Part shown: piece after piece, positions 62,512 through 64,000 of the stretch
Numbering within the stretch: the first letter of the stretch is position 1
How the letters are laid out: every line of letters starts with the position of its first letter
NCBI RefSeq assembly: GCF_014897675.1
Contig: NZ_JABUXU010000007.1
Location: 62,001-126,000, forward strand
Source of the DNA: Advenella sp. FME57
GTDB lineage: Bacteria > Pseudomonadota > Gammaproteobacteria > Burkholderiales > Burkholderiaceae_B
Length of the DNA: 64,000 bases
Direction of reading: 5' to 3'
The notes under the pieces: model-generated
Told to the model about the DNA's origin: nothing
The model's database searches: none
What the model saw: the letters and a program-made list of their open reading frames with translations, nothing else
Made by a program: the position numbers and the translations under genes

Positions 62512-64000
62512 TTACAGTGAGCGGGCAATTTCTTTGATTTCAAAAATTTCAAGCTGATCGCCAACTTCGATATCGGAATTGTTGCGCAGCGTGATGCCGC
62601 AATCGAAGCCGGATTTGACTTCCTTGACGTCATCCTTGAAGCGTTTGAGCGAATCAAGATTGCCTGTCCAGTGAACAACGTTATTACGCAACAGGCGTAC
62701 CTGTGAATCGCGGCGGACCAGGCCTTCGGTGACCATACAACCGGCCACCTTACCGATACGGGAAATACTGTAGACCTCACGGATCTCAACCATACCGATC
62801 ACTTCTTCGCGCTCTTCGGGCGCTAGCATGCCAGACATCGCGTTGCGAACGTCATCGACGGCATCGTAAATGATGTTGTAGTAGCGAACGTCAATATCGT
62901 TGGCCTCGGCCAGTTTTTTGGTACTCTGGTCTGCACGGACATTGAACCCAATCACCACCGCGTTGGACGCGATAGCCAGGTTGATGTCACTTTCGGAAAT
63001 GCCACCAACTGCCGCATGCACAACCTGGACACGCACTTCGTCGGTTGACAGCTTGGTCAGGGACTGCACCAGCGCTTCCTGGGAACCCTGAACGTCGGTC
63101 TTGACGATCAGAGACAGTGTCTGCATGCCTTCGCCAATGTTGTCGAACATGGACTCCAGTTTTGCTGCCTGCTGTCTTGCCAGTTTGACGTCGCGGAACT
63201 TGCCTTGACGGAACAGCGCGATCTCGCGCGCCTTGCGCTCATCGACCAGCACCAGCACCTCGTCACCTGCCCGAGGCACTTCGGTCAGACCCTGGATTTC
63301 AACAGGAATGGCCGGGCCGGCTTTGGTAATAGGTTTGCCGTTCTCGTCAAGCATGGCACGCACGCGACCAAAGCTTGCGCCGGCCAGCAATGCATCGCCA
63401 CGATTGAGCGTACCGCTTTGAACCAAAATGGTAGCAACCGGACCGCGACCCTTGTCAAGGCGCGCTTCGATCACGATACCCTTGGCTGGCGCATCTACCG
63501 GCGCTTTCAGTTCAAGAATTTCAGCCTGAAGCAATACGTTTTCCAGCAACTCGTCGATGCCCTTCCCTGTCTTGGCCGAAACCGACACAAAGGGAACGTC
63601 ACCACCATATTCTTCGGGAACCACTTCTTCAGTAACCAGTTCCTGCTTGACGCGTTCGGGGTTGGCTTCGGGTTTGTCGATCTTGTTGACGGCCACAACC
63701 ATGGGCACACCAGCCGCTTTCGCGTGATGGATCGCCTCTTTGGTTTGCGGCATCACGCCGTCATCGGCCGCCACAACGAGAATGACAATGTCGGTGGCCT
63801 TGGCGCCACGGGCACGCATAGCGGTGAACGCCTCGTGACCCGGGGTATCCAGGAAGGTCACCATGCCACCTTCGGTCTGGACGTGATAGGCACCTATATG
63901 CTGGGTAATGCCCCCGGCTTCGCCCGAGGCCACTTTGGCACGACGAATGTAATCGAGCAGCGAAGTTTTACCGTGGTCTACGTGACCCATAACCGTCACT
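62512..64000 (-). CDS. infB: Translation initiation factor IF-2, C-terminal part (5' end outside window)
   Basis: Frame open past the end of the window. The G domain is at the visible N-terminal part: [14 protein letters not shown] (G1), [11 protein letters not shown] (G3), [13 protein letters not shown] (G4), followed by domains II, III and IV that bind fMet-tRNA ([25 protein letters not shown]). The N-terminal extension of IF-2 lies outside. Confidence 0.97.
   Translation of the reverse strand, partial: VTVMGHVDHGKTSLLDYIRRAKVASGEAGGITQHIGAYHVQTEGGMVTFLDTPGHEAFTAMRARGAKATDIVILVVAADDGVMPQTKEAIHHAKAAGVPMVVAVNKIDKPEANPERVKQELVTEEVVPEEYGGDVPFVSVSAKTGKGIDELLENVLLQAEILELKAPVDAPAKGIVIEARLDKGRGPVATILVQSGTLNRGDALLAGASFGRVRAMLDENGKPITKAGPAIPVEIQGLTEVPRAGDEVLVLVDERKAREIALFRQGKFRDVKLARQQAAKLESMFDNIGEGMQTLSLIVKTDVQGSQEALVQSLTKLSTDEVRVQVVHAAVGGISESDINLAIASNAVVIGFNVRADQSTKKLAEANDIDVRYYNIIYDAVDDVRNAMSGMLAPEEREEVIGMVEIREVYSISRIGKVAGCMVTEGLVRRDSQVRLLRNNVVHWTGNLDSLKRFKDDVKEVKSGFDCGITLRNNSDIEVGDQLEIFEIKEIARSL

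Overview
The window looks like a chromosomal segment of a betaproteobacterium (order Burkholderiales, most plausibly Alcaligenaceae). This is inferred from moderate G+C, the housekeeping blocks leuS-lptE-holA-proA, pyrG-kdsA-eno-ftsB and infB-rbfA-truB-typA, and the red-type (form IC) RuBisCO operon. Genus was not determined.

Layout. 1-19136: mostly housekeeping genes. These are the leuS 3' part, lptE, holA, proA, hemJ, a THUMP rRNA methyltransferase, an RDD protein, a degenerate AMP-binding protein, a gamma-carbonic anhydrase, hslO, an orphan TadE-like pilin protein, and the minus-strand pyrG-kdsA-(MFS)-eno-ftsB group, followed by a sirtuin, a cupin and a lipoprotein. 19137-20428: a gene-poor strip beside tRNA-Asn that holds tiny ORFs, one with an A AAA AAG slippery heptamer in phase. 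20658-22689: acetate permease pair yjcH-actP.

23059-54626 is the centrepiece, a contiguous methanol-to-Calvin-cycle island. A minus-strand mxa operon (mxaF-J-G-I-R-S-A-C-K-L-D plus a beta-propeller gene and an amino-acid-kinase-fold gene) encodes the two-subunit calcium-type PQQ methanol dehydrogenase, its cytochrome cL and its maturation system. Next come cbbR and the divergent cbbLSXY-F-P-T-A operon. The glutathione-dependent formaldehyde genes (gfa-adhC), a peptidase gene, a complete pqqABCDE operon for the cofactor and a sigma-54 activator of AcoR type follow. Methanol would be oxidised to formaldehyde in the periplasm, formaldehyde taken through glutathione adducts toward formate and CO2, and CO2 fixed by RuBisCO. 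S-formylglutathione hydrolase and formate dehydrogenase are not in the window.

54803-59504: a BASS transporter, GNAT acetyltransferase, PPK2 kinase, small proteins, a 13-bp tandem repeat, a cluster of DnaA-box-like motifs and a decayed universal-stress-protein gene. 59505-64000: typA, truB, rbfA and the infB C-terminal part on the minus strand.

Possible novelty: the compact arrangement of methanol oxidation, PQQ synthesis, formaldehyde detoxification and CO2 fixation next to a tRNA gene in a Burkholderiales background; a sigma-54-like promoter and inverted repeat in front of mxaF with an orphan sigma-54 activator after pqqE; a possible -1 frameshifted small gene; and an AMP-binding pseudoenzyme.
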